A DNA stretch of 64,000 nucleotides from Bacteroides uniformis. GTDB lineage: Bacteria > Bacteroidota > Bacteroidia > Bacteroidales > Bacteroidaceae. The first letter of the stretch is position 1. Every line of letters starts with the position of its first letter. The translations under genes and the position numbers were made by a program. This document shows, piece by piece, positions 1-7,881 of the stretch. The stretch spans positions 1,253,501 through 1,317,500 of the forward strand of contig NZ_CP102263.1 in NCBI RefSeq assembly GCF_025147485.1. Reading direction: 5' to 3'. The notes under the pieces are model-generated. The model was not told the origin of the DNA and searched no databases. It saw nothing but the letters and a program-made list of their open reading frames with translations.

Positions 1-738
1 GCGCCTTCTTGCTGATACCTCCGATGGCATTGACCGAATCAATGCGCAGCCCCTGGCCCTTCATATGCTCCACAATACGGCGGGAACCGAAGGCGGTGGC
101 TTCCACCAGCGCACGGAATATTTCCGGGGCGCTGGTACCCAGCGTGAGTCCCGCAACGGCACCCTTCACGTTCTGGTCCGCATCGGGGGTACGGCGGCCG
201 TTCATCCAGTCCAGGGCGACAACACCATCCTCGGAGGGTTCCATGTCCTGGACCTCACGGGTGAGTTCCACCAGCATGCCGTCCAGAACTTTCTGCCTGG
301 CCTCCCCTCCGGGGATATCTTTCAGTGTCCATGCCAGCATCTTCCTGAACCAGGCGTAGATGTCTCCGAAAGCCGACTGTCCGGCTTCGAAACCGATGAA
401 TCCCGGAAGCACCGAACCGTCCACCTGGCCGCAGATTCCCTTGATACAGCGTCCGCCTACCTCGTCTTTGCCGGCAACCATGATGTCGCAGGTGGATGTT
501 CCCATGATACGTGTCAGTATCCCCGGGGCGACGGATGCGCCTACGGCTCCCATATGGGCGTCCAGCGCCCCCACGGCCACGGCGATTCCTTGGGGAAGTC
601 CAAGCCTGTCTGCCCACTCGGGTGTCAGTTCCCCTGCCTTGGTGTCGCTGGTGTGGGTTTCTGTGAACAGATGGGGGAGCATTTCCTTCAAGGCCGGATT
701 AAGTTCTTCGAGAACTTCGCCGGAAGGAAGACCCCAAC
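1..738 (-). pseudogene. FGGY sugar kinase fragment (C-terminal part, inverted duplicate)
   Basis: This stretch is the reverse complement of 8528-9265, inside the ribulokinase-family gene. I count two mismatches, at 227 (synonymous) and 252 (Ala378 to Val in the intact gene's numbering). Reading on the minus strand, homology to the kinase starts abruptly at 738, equivalent to residue 216. Upstream of it the frame runs only a few codons (no ATG) to a TAA at 758-760. The N-terminal third of the kinase, with the first ATP-binding motif, is therefore missing and no start codon is available. The fragment continues past the left edge of the window, so its C-terminus and downstream neighbour are unknown. 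It cannot make an active kinase as it stands, but recombination with the intact copy could restore one. Confidence 0.85.
1..738. repeat. Left arm of 738-bp inverted repeat
   Basis: Position i pairs with position 9266-i of the right arm (8528-9265). Identity is 736 of 738 by direct reading. The arm probably extends beyond the window start. Homology ends sharply at 738; the next base on each side differs and the flanks are unrelated. Confidence 0.93.
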
Positions 739-820
739 AATAGTTAAGAAGTATCTCTTAAGTTGACTTTAAAAGATTGTTTTGAGATTTTATACTATGA
801 CAAGTTGTATATATATATAA

Positions 821-866
821 AATGAGAACAGTAGAAATAGAGTATCTATTTTCTGCTGCTCTCATT
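821..866. terminator. Imperfect hairpin downstream of the 1012-2076 gene
   Basis: An arm at 821-840 (starting AATGAGA) pairs with 846-866 (ending TCTCATT) over about 20 bases with a few mismatches and a short loop. It lies in the 739-1011 gap, downstream of the minus-strand gene ending at 1012. The rest of the gap is AT-rich (TA run at 809-818) with no gene I can support. Confidence 0.4.
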
Positions 867-1011
867 AGAGTAATAAGCTATTTAGTAAGTTTTGTAATTT
901 ATCCTTTTCTTATTTTTATCCACCTTTTATCCTTTTCTGTTCTATAAATTAAGAACAAAAGAGGGGATAAATAAGGAGGAAAAGAAGTTCTACCCAAAAA
1001 GTAGTCCGTTC

Positions 1012-2076
1012 TTATTTCATAATGTGGTTTATTAATTCTTCCGGTGAAAGAGGTGTGATACCAAAAATATAGCTTTGACCAGACTGAAATGGTTCAGTCA
1101 GTTCAAAGTTCTCATAAGCGATACCACCAGGTATCGGAGATTTACTTGCCCAATAAGTATAACGACCATTCACAACTCCTTCTAACTCATTACTTGGATT
1201 GGAACAATACCAATATTGCGTTGCTTTTTTACCAGTATATTTCCAATGTGTATGTGTATCTTCAGCATATACAGCTTTTGTAGGGTCTTTCTCATCAGGT
1301 GACGCTATAAACCATACACCTCCATTTTTATCTTTTATCATTTCTGCCACTGGAGTATGGTTATGTTCTGTGAAATTAGAATCTTTATAGCTCGGCCATA
1401 ATTGGCCGGCTTCTTTCGTTTTACCATCTGCGAGATGTAATGTCCTAAGTCTTGCTTTGTTTCCCATAGTAGCTGTGAGTATAAAACGATTTAGCTCATC
1501 TGATTCTTCCGTGGTATACGTAGTTAATTCAAACTCATAAGGCTTTCCTTCTGTGAATTTAGTCCGGACATAAATATCCGCACCATTATCAAAAGTTTCA
1601 CAAAAGAAATACACAGTAAGTGTTTCAACTCCATTTTCCTTTGCTATTACTCCGTGAGCTGGATAATATTGATTTGGGAATGAGGGAGCTTCAGGAGTAT
1701 TCCCACTCCAAAAACGTTTTCCACGAACATTATCAAGTTGACTCCATTCCAATTCTGAGAGCCCCCTATTATTTTTTGCTTTATCAATTGGTTCAAAAGC
1801 AATGAAATTGGTAACAACAAATTCATCATGTTCTAAATAAGGTGTATAGATACGAATTAGCCCACGTGGACCTCCTAATGGAGCAATTCCTATTCGGATA
1901 CCATTTGCAAATCCCCAAATGGGTTGTGCTTTTGTATTTTGAGCAGGTTGTAACCATATTCCATTTTTTTCCGGAGTTGCTAAAGTTTCCGGAGCTATTT
2001 GTAGGTTAGTCTGTCCATAAAGGTAGTGTATTCTGCATGCAAAGAATAAAAGTGTAAATAGAATCTTGGTTTTCAT
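1012..2076 (-). CDS. Secreted protein of unknown function
   Basis: A 354-residue protein with a cleavable-looking signal peptide (hydrophobic stretch in the first 21 residues, ending near YGQ). I do not recognise the family with certainty. The body is rich in aromatic residues and short beta-type segments (for example GGPRGLIRIYTPYLEHDEF near residue 75 and GGVWFIASPDE near 255), which suggests a periplasmic or surface beta-sandwich protein. No catalytic motif is recognisable. It is transcribed away from the LacI gene and shares its intergenic region. A LacI-type operator-like site falls between the -33 and -7 boxes of its own promoter, so it is probably controlled by that repressor and belongs to the sugar locus. 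A carbohydrate-binding or mutarotase-like role is possible but unproven. Confidence 0.75.
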   Translation of the reverse strand: MKTKILFTLLFFACRIHYLYGQTNLQIAPETLATPEKNGIWLQPAQNTKAQPIWGFANGIRIGIAPLGGPRGLIRIYTPYLEHDEFVVTNFIAFEPIDKAKNNRGLSELEWSQLDNVRGKRFWSGNTPEAPSFPNQYYPAHGVIAKENGVETLTVYFFCETFDNGADIYVRTKFTEGKPYEFELTTYTTEESDELNRFILTATMGNKARLRTLHLADGKTKEAGQLWPSYKDSNFTEHNHTPVAEMIKDKNGGVWFIASPDEKDPTKAVYAEDTHTHWKYTGKKATQYWYCSNPSNELEGVVNGRYTYWASKSPIPGGIAYENFELTEPFQSGQSYIFGITPLSPEELINHIMK

Positions 2077-2152
2077 GATTTTAAAAGTTTAAAATTAATT
2101 TTTATGTGTCGTTTATGGTAGTTCATATCGTTTTTAGCATGATTTGATACTG

Positions 2153-2184
2153 CAAATATAAAAACGTTATAACGAATTAGCAAA
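2153..2184 (-). promoter_or_regulatory. Bacteroides-type promoter of the 1012-2076 gene
   Basis: Read on the minus strand, a TTTG at 2184-2181 and a TATATTTG at 2160-2153 are separated by 20 bases. This matches the Bacteroidota -33/-7 pattern (TTTG, 19-21 bases, TAnnTTTG). The operator-like AAAAACGTTA lies across the spacer and the edge of the -7 box. Confidence 0.6.
2160..2169. promoter_or_regulatory. Putative LacI operator 1
   Basis: AAAAACGTTA with a central palindromic AACGTT, typical of LacI-family half-site symmetry around a CG. It overlaps the minus-strand promoter and lies just upstream of the plus-strand -33 box, so a bound repressor could block both divergent genes. An identical 10-mer occurs at 2288-2297. 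Confidence 0.5.
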
Positions 2185-2188
2185 ATAA

Positions 2189-2219
2189 TTTGCAGATTTA
2201 ATTTTTATGTTTATATTTG
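2189..2219 (+). promoter_or_regulatory. Bacteroides-type promoter of the lacI-type gene
   Basis: TTTG at 2189-2192, a 19-base spacer, then TATATTTG at 2212-2219. This is an exact match to the Bacteroidota -33/-7 consensus. It implies a leader of about 80 bases before the start codon at 2307, and that leader contains the second operator-like site. Confidence 0.65.
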
Positions 2220-2287
2220 CATCGTGAGAATACGATAAGTGCTACTGATTCAAGAGGTAACCTAAAAGTATAATACTATTATATAGC

Positions 2288-2297
2288 AAAAACGTTA
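2288..2297. promoter_or_regulatory. Putative LacI operator 2
   Basis: Same 10-mer, AAAAACGTTA, as at 2160-2169. It ends 9 bases before the ATG of the regulator gene, consistent with autoregulation by roadblock. Confidence 0.5.
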
Positions 2298-2306
2298 CAC
2301 AAATAT

Positions 2307-3311
2307 ATGTCGTCACTAAAAAAAATATCGCTGAAGGATATTGCTGAAGCTGCAGGCGTTTCAACAGCATTGGTTTCGTTCGTTTTGAATGGGAAAAAGA
2401 AAGAGTATCGCGTGGGAGAAGAAACTGCCCAACGCATATTGAAAATTGCCAATGAAATGAACTACCAGCCTAATCTTGCGGCCAAAAGTCTTCGTAGTGG
2501 CAAAACAAAAACAATAGGATTAGTGGTTTCTGATATTTCCAACCCATTTTTTTCTCAATTAGCGCGTGTATTGGAAGATGAGGCAACCAAACGGGGATAT
2601 ACCGTACTTTTTGGAAGTTCAGATGAGGATAAGGATAAGATGACCCGTGTTGTTAGTAACCTTATTAATAAAGGGGTAGATGGACTCATCATTGTTCCTT
2701 GTGACAATTCTGAGAAATCCATCGCTTCACTTGTGAACAATAATATCCCTATTGTTTTGTTCGACCGCTATTTTCCGGAAATCAATGTCAGCTATGTGGC
2801 GTTGAATAACTTCAATGCTTCCTATATATCAACCAAACATCTTTTGAATGCAGGCTATAACGCTCCTTGTATGGTGGCTTATGATGTCAACCTTATCCAT
2901 ATGAAAGAGCGTATCCGTGGTTATAAAAAGGCTATGGATGAAGCCGGTAAGAGAAACTTGGCTAACGTGGTCTTTTTGAGGCAGGATGCTCCCAGAAAGT
3001 CCGCAGACCGTTTGTTGCCTAAAATGATTGATGGCGGTGTAGACGCTTTTCTTTTTGCCACCAACATGATTTCATTGGCTTGTTTATATACAATAAAGGA
3101 CATGGGAGAGGGAATTATTGGTAAAATAGGTTTAGTGGGTTTTGACGGTAATCCGGTATTTGACTTTTTTGATGCCCCTATATCCTATATTCAGCAGCCT
3201 ATAGATGTTTTAGTACAGAAAGCACTTGAAATACTGATAGATATCATTATTAACGGTAATACAGTGCAGTCTGTGCTTGCCGAGGGAGAATTTATTGAAA
3301 TGGCTCCTTAG
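2307..3311 (+). CDS. LacI-family transcriptional regulator
   Basis: A 334-residue repressor of normal family length. An N-terminal LacI helix-turn-helix spans about residues 5-27 (LKDIAEAAGVSTALVSFVLNG) with the hinge helix near 50-60. A periplasmic-binding-protein-like effector domain follows from about residue 62 (KTIGLVVSDISNPFFSQL). It lies 77 bases upstream of the isomerase gene, at the head of the sugar-metabolism operon. The effector is probably the imported sugar or its ketose or phosphate (D-arabinose, L-fucose or D-ribulose type), which is inference from context. Two copies of an AACGTT palindrome in the upstream region suggest it represses itself and the divergent gene. Confidence 0.93.
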   Translation: MSSLKKISLKDIAEAAGVSTALVSFVLNGKKKEYRVGEETAQRILKIANEMNYQPNLAAKSLRSGKTKTIGLVVSDISNPFFSQLARVLEDEATKRGYTVLFGSSDEDKDKMTRVVSNLINKGVDGLIIVPCDNSEKSIASLVNNNIPIVLFDRYFPEINVSYVALNNFNASYISTKHLLNAGYNAPCMVAYDVNLIHMKERIRGYKKAMDEAGKRNLANVVFLRQDAPRKSADRLLPKMIDGGVDAFLFATNMISLACLYTIKDMGEGIIGKIGLVGFDGNPVFDFFDAPISYIQQPIDVLVQKALEILIDIIINGNTVQSVLAEGEFIEMAP

Positions 3312-3388
3312 GAGAGCTGTTTTTTTTACATGATAGCTTAATCGATTTAGTTAATTTTTATATTAATCTCAATAAAATCAGTTGAACC

Positions 3389-5176
3389 ATGAGAAATTCA
3401 AGATTAATCGGTGGAAAGCCGAAAATTGGTATCAGACCTATTATTGACGGTCGTCGTGGAGGTATCCGTGAGTCATTGGAGGATATGACTATGGCCATGG
3501 CCCATAAAGTGGCCGAGCTTTATTCTTCTGTCTTACGTCATAGTGACGGCACTTCCGTAGAGTGCGTCATTGCAGATACAACTATTGGTGGAGTCGCTGA
3601 AGCTGCCATGGCGGCTGAAAAATTCCGTAATAGTGGAGTCGGTGTTGTACTTTCTGTAACTCCTTGCTGGTGTTATGGATTCGAAACTATTGATATGGAC
3701 GGAGAAATGCCAAAAGCCATCTGGGGCTTTAATGGTACAGAACGTCCGGGTGCGGTTTACCTGGCTTCAGCATTGGCAAGCCATACACAGAAGGGATTGC
3801 CTACTTTTGGCATTTACGGACGTGATGTACAGGAGGTGACCAATATGGAGATACCGGAAGATGTACAGGAAAAATTGTTGCGTTTTGCCCGTGCAGGTAT
3901 AGCTGTGGCTACAATGAAGGGGAAATCCTATCTTTCAATCGGCAGTGTATCCATGGGCATTGCAGGCTCTATTCCCAATCCTGATTTCTTCCAAGAGTAT
4001 TTGGGCATGCGTAATGAGTATGTGGATGCCAGTGAGATAGAACGTCGTGTCCAGTTGGGCATTTATGACCATGAAGAGTTCGCACGTGCCATGGCATGGA
4101 CAGAAAAGTATTGCAAGAGTAATGAAGGGACAGACTTTAATCCGGAACATCTGGTATATTCCCGTGAAGAGAAAGATGCCCGTTGGGAATACGTGGTAAA
4201 AATGACTCTTATTTTCCGTGATATGATGATTGGCAATCCCAAATTGGCTGAAATGGGGTTCAAGGAAGAGTCAATGGGACACAATGCGATTGCTGCGGGT
4301 TTCCAGGGACAGCGCCAGTGGACGGATTATAAGCCTGACGGTGATTTTTCAGAAGCTATACTGAATACTTCTTTCGATTGGAACGGTATCCGTGAAGCAT
4401 TTACTTTCGCTACGGAAAATGATACGTTGAATTGTACTTCAATGCTCTTCAATCATCTATTGACCAATACTGCACAGATATTTGCGGATGTGCGTACTTA
4501 TTGGAGTCCGAATGCCATAGAACGGGTAACGGGTAAGAAATTGGAAGGTAAGGCGGCAAACGGTTTCATTCACCTGATCAACTCCGGCTCTTGTACGCTT
4601 GATGGAACAGGCTGTCAGACACGTGACAATAAACCGGTAATGAAGCCTTTCTGGGAAATTACGGAAGAGGAAGTGGAAGCTTGTCTTTCTGTAACCAAGT
4701 GGCATCCGGCCAGTCGCGAATATATGCGTGGCGGTGGTTATTCTTCCCAGTTCCTGACTCGTGGTGAAATGCCGGTAACAATGTGCCGTTTGAATCTCGT
4801 AAAAGGTCAAGGTCCGGTATTGCAGATTGCCGAAGGCTGGACAGTAAATTTGGATAAGGATGTTTTCAAGGCTATCAATGAACGTACTGACCGTACATGG
4901 CCTTCCACTTTCTTCGCTCCACGTCTGACAGGTAAGGGGTATTTCCGTGATGTATATACTGTTATGAATAACTGGGGGGCTAATCATGGCGCTATCAGTT
5001 ATGGTCATATCGGTGCTGACTTGATTACTCTGGCTTCCATGCTTCGTATCCCGGTATGCATGCACAATGTTTCTGAGGAAAATATTTTCCGTCCCAGTGC
5101 ATGGACCGCTTTTGGCGAGGATATGGAAGGCAGTGACTATAGAGCTTGCAAGAATTATGGACCTCTCTATAAATAA
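3389..5176 (+). CDS. fucI: L-fucose / D-arabinose isomerase
   Basis: A 595-residue cytoplasmic aldose-ketose isomerase, the usual length of FucI (about 590). Family signatures are clear: [18 protein letters not shown] near residue 12, [11 protein letters not shown] near 307, the metal-binding ATENDTLN region near 345, [18 protein letters not shown] near 370, and the C-terminal histidine region [13 protein letters not shown] near 530. FucI enzymes need Mn2+, and the E. coli enzyme isomerises both L-fucose to L-fuculose and D-arabinose to D-ribulose. The locus lacks a fuculose-phosphate aldolase, carries an AraB-type kinase, and is full of predicted D-arabinan enzymes. I therefore favour D-arabinose as the physiological substrate. 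First enzyme of a tight operon with the next three genes. Confidence 0.93.
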   Translation: MRNSRLIGGKPKIGIRPIIDGRRGGIRESLEDMTMAMAHKVAELYSSVLRHSDGTSVECVIADTTIGGVAEAAMAAEKFRNSGVGVVLSVTPCWCYGFETIDMDGEMPKAIWGFNGTERPGAVYLASALASHTQKGLPTFGIYGRDVQEVTNMEIPEDVQEKLLRFARAGIAVATMKGKSYLSIGSVSMGIAGSIPNPDFFQEYLGMRNEYVDASEIERRVQLGIYDHEEFARAMAWTEKYCKSNEGTDFNPEHLVYSREEKDARWEYVVKMTLIFRDMMIGNPKLAEMGFKEESMGHNAIAAGFQGQRQWTDYKPDGDFSEAILNTSFDWNGIREAFTFATENDTLNCTSMLFNHLLTNTAQIFADVRTYWSPNAIERVTGKKLEGKAANGFIHLINSGSCTLDGTGCQTRDNKPVMKPFWEITEEEVEACLSVTKWHPASREYMRGGGYSSQFLTRGEMPVTMCRLNLVKGQGPVLQIAEGWTVNLDKDVFKAINERTDRTWPSTFFAPRLTGKGYFRDVYTVMNNWGANHGAISYGHIGADLITLASMLRIPVCMHNVSEENIFRPSAWTAFGEDMEGSDYRACKNYGPLYK

Positions 5177-5190
5177 AGGAAACAGGCGTT

Positions 5191-6414
5191 ATGTTGAAAT
5201 CAACCAAACTGAAAAACACTCTGCTGGTAGGTGCAACTGCAATACTTGTATCATGCGGCGGACAAAAAGAAATCAAGATGGGAAGTTATGCTTATGATGC
5301 CCAGTTCTTAAAGGACCACGGCATTGAATATACTGAATTGGTATCTGCTGATGGGAATTCTAAAGTGATGGTTATTCCTGCATGGCAAGGCCGTGTAATG
5401 ACTACTTCTGCTTCCGGCGATGAAGGTGATAGTTACGGCTGGATTAATTATCGTTTCATAAATGAAGGCAAAGTCAGTTCTCAATTTAATCCGGTAGGAG
5501 GTGAGGAACGCTTCTGGCTTGGTCCGGAAGGTGGTCCGTTCTCACTTTATTTTAAGGAAGGACAAGAGCAGGTTTATGATAATTGGATAGTTCCTCCGGT
5601 ACTTGATACTGAAGCTTTTGACATAAAGTCGCAAGACAACAGTAGTATCCGTTTTGTGAAAGATACTCGTTTGACAAATGCTTCCGGTACTACTTTTGAT
5701 ATGAATATTGACCGTACTGTATCGTTGATGGATGCTGGTGAAGTGGCTGCCGATTTTAATATCCAGCTTACAAATGATATGAAAATTGTAGCTTACAAGA
5801 GTGAGAATAAGATTACCAATACAGGTGACAAGGCATGGACAAAAGAGGGTGGTCTTGTATCTGTGTGGATGCTCGGCTGTTTTAATCCTACACCGACCAC
5901 TACTGTATTCATTCCTTATAAGCAAGATGCGGAAGGAACAATTGTGAATGATGAATATTTCGGTAAGATACCGGCGGATAGGCTGATAAAGGAAAATGGT
6001 ATTATCTATTTCAAGATTGACGGGCTCTATCGTTCCAAGCTGGGATTGCCGGCTTCACGGGCAACGGATATTTGCGGAAGTTATGATTCATCGAAAGGCG
6101 TACTCACAATCCTGTGGTGTAGTCTTCCCGAAACTCCTTCAGTCTACGTAAATGGCCAATGGGGACCTCAGGAAGATCCGTTTGCCGGCGATGTAATCAA
6201 CTCTTATAATGACGGTCCGGTAGAAGACGGTTCTATAATGGGACCTTTCTATGAAATTGAAACGTCTTCTCCTGGTGCGGAGCTGGCTCCCGGTGCCTCA
6301 TTGGTCCATACGCAAAAGGTGATTCATGTACAAGGTAAGGATGAACAATTGGTTCCTATCGTGCAAGATTTATTTGGAGCAGATTTGAATGTAATAAAAA
6401 CAAAGTTTCAATAG
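5191..6414 (+). CDS. DUF6786-like lipoprotein
   Basis: A 407-residue predicted lipoprotein. The signal peptide ends in a lipobox with Cys22 (LVSCGG). The rest is a beta-rich body resembling the DUF6786 family, which I associate with a galactose-mutarotase-like fold; there are WINYRFINEG and WLGPEGGPFSLYF segments near residues 90-120. It sits 14 bases after fucI and 25 bases before the symporter gene, so it is part of the monosaccharide operon. A role in converting or presenting sugar anomers in the periplasm fits, but no catalytic residues can be assigned with confidence. Start chosen at the ATG giving the complete lipoprotein signal. Confidence 0.75.
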   Translation: MLKSTKLKNTLLVGATAILVSCGGQKEIKMGSYAYDAQFLKDHGIEYTELVSADGNSKVMVIPAWQGRVMTTSASGDEGDSYGWINYRFINEGKVSSQFNPVGGEERFWLGPEGGPFSLYFKEGQEQVYDNWIVPPVLDTEAFDIKSQDNSSIRFVKDTRLTNASGTTFDMNIDRTVSLMDAGEVAADFNIQLTNDMKIVAYKSENKITNTGDKAWTKEGGLVSVWMLGCFNPTPTTTVFIPYKQDAEGTIVNDEYFGKIPADRLIKENGIIYFKIDGLYRSKLGLPASRATDICGSYDSSKGVLTILWCSLPETPSVYVNGQWGPQEDPFAGDVINSYNDGPVEDGSIMGPFYEIETSSPGAELAPGASLVHTQKVIHVQGKDEQLVPIVQDLFGADLNVIKTKFQ

Positions 6415-6439
6415 GGTAACTATATAATGGAGAATTCGT

Positions 6440-7870
6440 ATGGAATCAAATAAAATAATACCGAAAGGAATCCTCTTCCCATTCATTCTGCTCACTACTC
6501 TTTTCTTTGCCTGGGCTGTGCCGAATAATCTGACAGATACTATGCTTGCAGCTTTCAAGCGCATCATGAGTATGAGTGATTCAAAAACAGCTTGGATACA
6601 GGTAGTGTGCTATTTGTTGGGATATGGATGTTGTGCTGTTCCCGGTGCCTTGTTTATCAAGAAATACACTTATAAATCAGGCGTGATGCTGGGGCTTGGT
6701 CTATATGCATTTGGGGCTTTACTGTTCTATCCTGCCATGCTTAGCTCGGGAGTGAATGTTGATTTCAGCTTCTTTATGTATCTGCTGGCAATCTTTGTTC
6801 TCTTTGCCGGACTTTCAGTTCTGGAGACGTCTACTAATTCTTATGTATTGGCAATCGGTCCTGAAAGTACCGCGACACGCCGTTTGAATCTGTCTCAGGC
6901 CTTCAATCCGTTCGGAGCGATTACGGGAGTGGTGATCAGTCAGATTTTCATCCTCTCACAACTGAATGGAATGACAGCGACAGAGCGTGCCCAACTTCCG
7001 GCTGAGGAGCTGGCCGCCATCCAGGGGCAGGAATTGAATGCTGTTACTACTGCTTATGTGGTACTTGGTCTGGTGATGTTGGTGCTCTTACTTGCTATTC
7101 GGCTTACCAAAATGCCTAATCTTAGTGAAAAAGGTGAAAAAATAGAGTTTGGTGCCACTCTTCGTCGTCTTATAAAGAATAAGAATTATGTATGGGGTGT
7201 AATAGCACAATTTTTCAATATTGGTGCACAGATAGCCGTATGGTCATTCGTGATCCGTTATGCTATGGTACAGCTGAATTTTGACGGTGTATTGGCTTCT
7301 TTAGGAGATTCTGCTTCTGCAGATGCTGTTGTAAATGCATTACGGGGAGTGGAACCGGTAGCTGCCGCATTCTATAATTGTTGTGAATGGCTTGGATTGA
7401 ATGATTTGCTGCCACGTACGGCAGAACAGGCTGCAGCTACTTACTATATCATGTCACTTATTCTCTTTGTAGTAATGAGATTCGTATGTACTGCCATGAT
7501 GAAATATGTGAAAGCTTATAAACTCTTGATAGGACTTGCGCTTCTTGCTGTAATGTGTTGTTTGGGTGCCATGTTCGGCAAGGGCAGTTTCGGCGTCTAT
7601 TGCCTGATGGGCATTTCTGGTTGTATGTCATTGATGTTCCCGACCATTTATGGTTTTGGTCTTACAGGTTTGGGGGATGACACTAAGATTGGAGGTTCAT
7701 TCATGGTAATGGCTATTGCCGGTGCTGCCGTTCTGACCCAAATTCAGGGTATTGTCTCCGACCAGACGGGTAGTATTATGGCTGCATATGTTGTACCGGC
7801 CGTTGCTTTTGCAGTGATTGCCTATTATGGGCTTTTCATTGCAAGAAAACAAGAGTTAACAACCAAATAA
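6440..7870 (+). CDS. fucP: FucP-type sugar:H+ symporter (MFS)
   Basis: A 476-residue inner-membrane major-facilitator transporter with about twelve hydrophobic segments. The N-terminus (FPFILLTTLFFAWAVPNNLTD) and the segment LSVLETSTNSYVLAIGPE near residue 130 are typical of FucP/GluP-type L-fucose:H+ symporters. Residues NLSQAFNPFGAITGVVI near 150 are also family hallmarks. It should import the free monosaccharide made by the periplasmic enzymes (D-arabinose or L-fucose) for FucI. The loop insertions between helices (about residues 175-195 and 285-325) are somewhat longer than in E. coli FucP. It is flanked by the DUF6786-like gene and, after 11 bases, the kinase gene. Confidence 0.9.
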   Translation: MESNKIIPKGILFPFILLTTLFFAWAVPNNLTDTMLAAFKRIMSMSDSKTAWIQVVCYLLGYGCCAVPGALFIKKYTYKSGVMLGLGLYAFGALLFYPAMLSSGVNVDFSFFMYLLAIFVLFAGLSVLETSTNSYVLAIGPESTATRRLNLSQAFNPFGAITGVVISQIFILSQLNGMTATERAQLPAEELAAIQGQELNAVTTAYVVLGLVMLVLLLAIRLTKMPNLSEKGEKIEFGATLRRLIKNKNYVWGVIAQFFNIGAQIAVWSFVIRYAMVQLNFDGVLASLGDSASADAVVNALRGVEPVAAAFYNCCEWLGLNDLLPRTAEQAAATYYIMSLILFVVMRFVCTAMMKYVKAYKLLIGLALLAVMCCLGAMFGKGSFGVYCLMGISGCMSLMFPTIYGFGLTGLGDDTKIGGSFMVMAIAGAAVLTQIQGIVSDQTGSIMAAYVVPAVAFAVIAYYGLFIARKQELTTK

Positions 7871-7881
7871 TGCTTTAGAGT

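Noticed and set aside
1..738. A complete second kinase or a plus-strand gene at the left edge
   Set aside because: Plus-strand frames there are antisense shadows. The minus-strand kinase reading has no start and hits a stop 20-22 bases beyond the homology end.
809..818. TA dinucleotide run as a promoter or slippage site
   Set aside because: Only five repeats in AT-rich sequence, without the TAnnTTTG consensus and not upstream of a gene in the right orientation.
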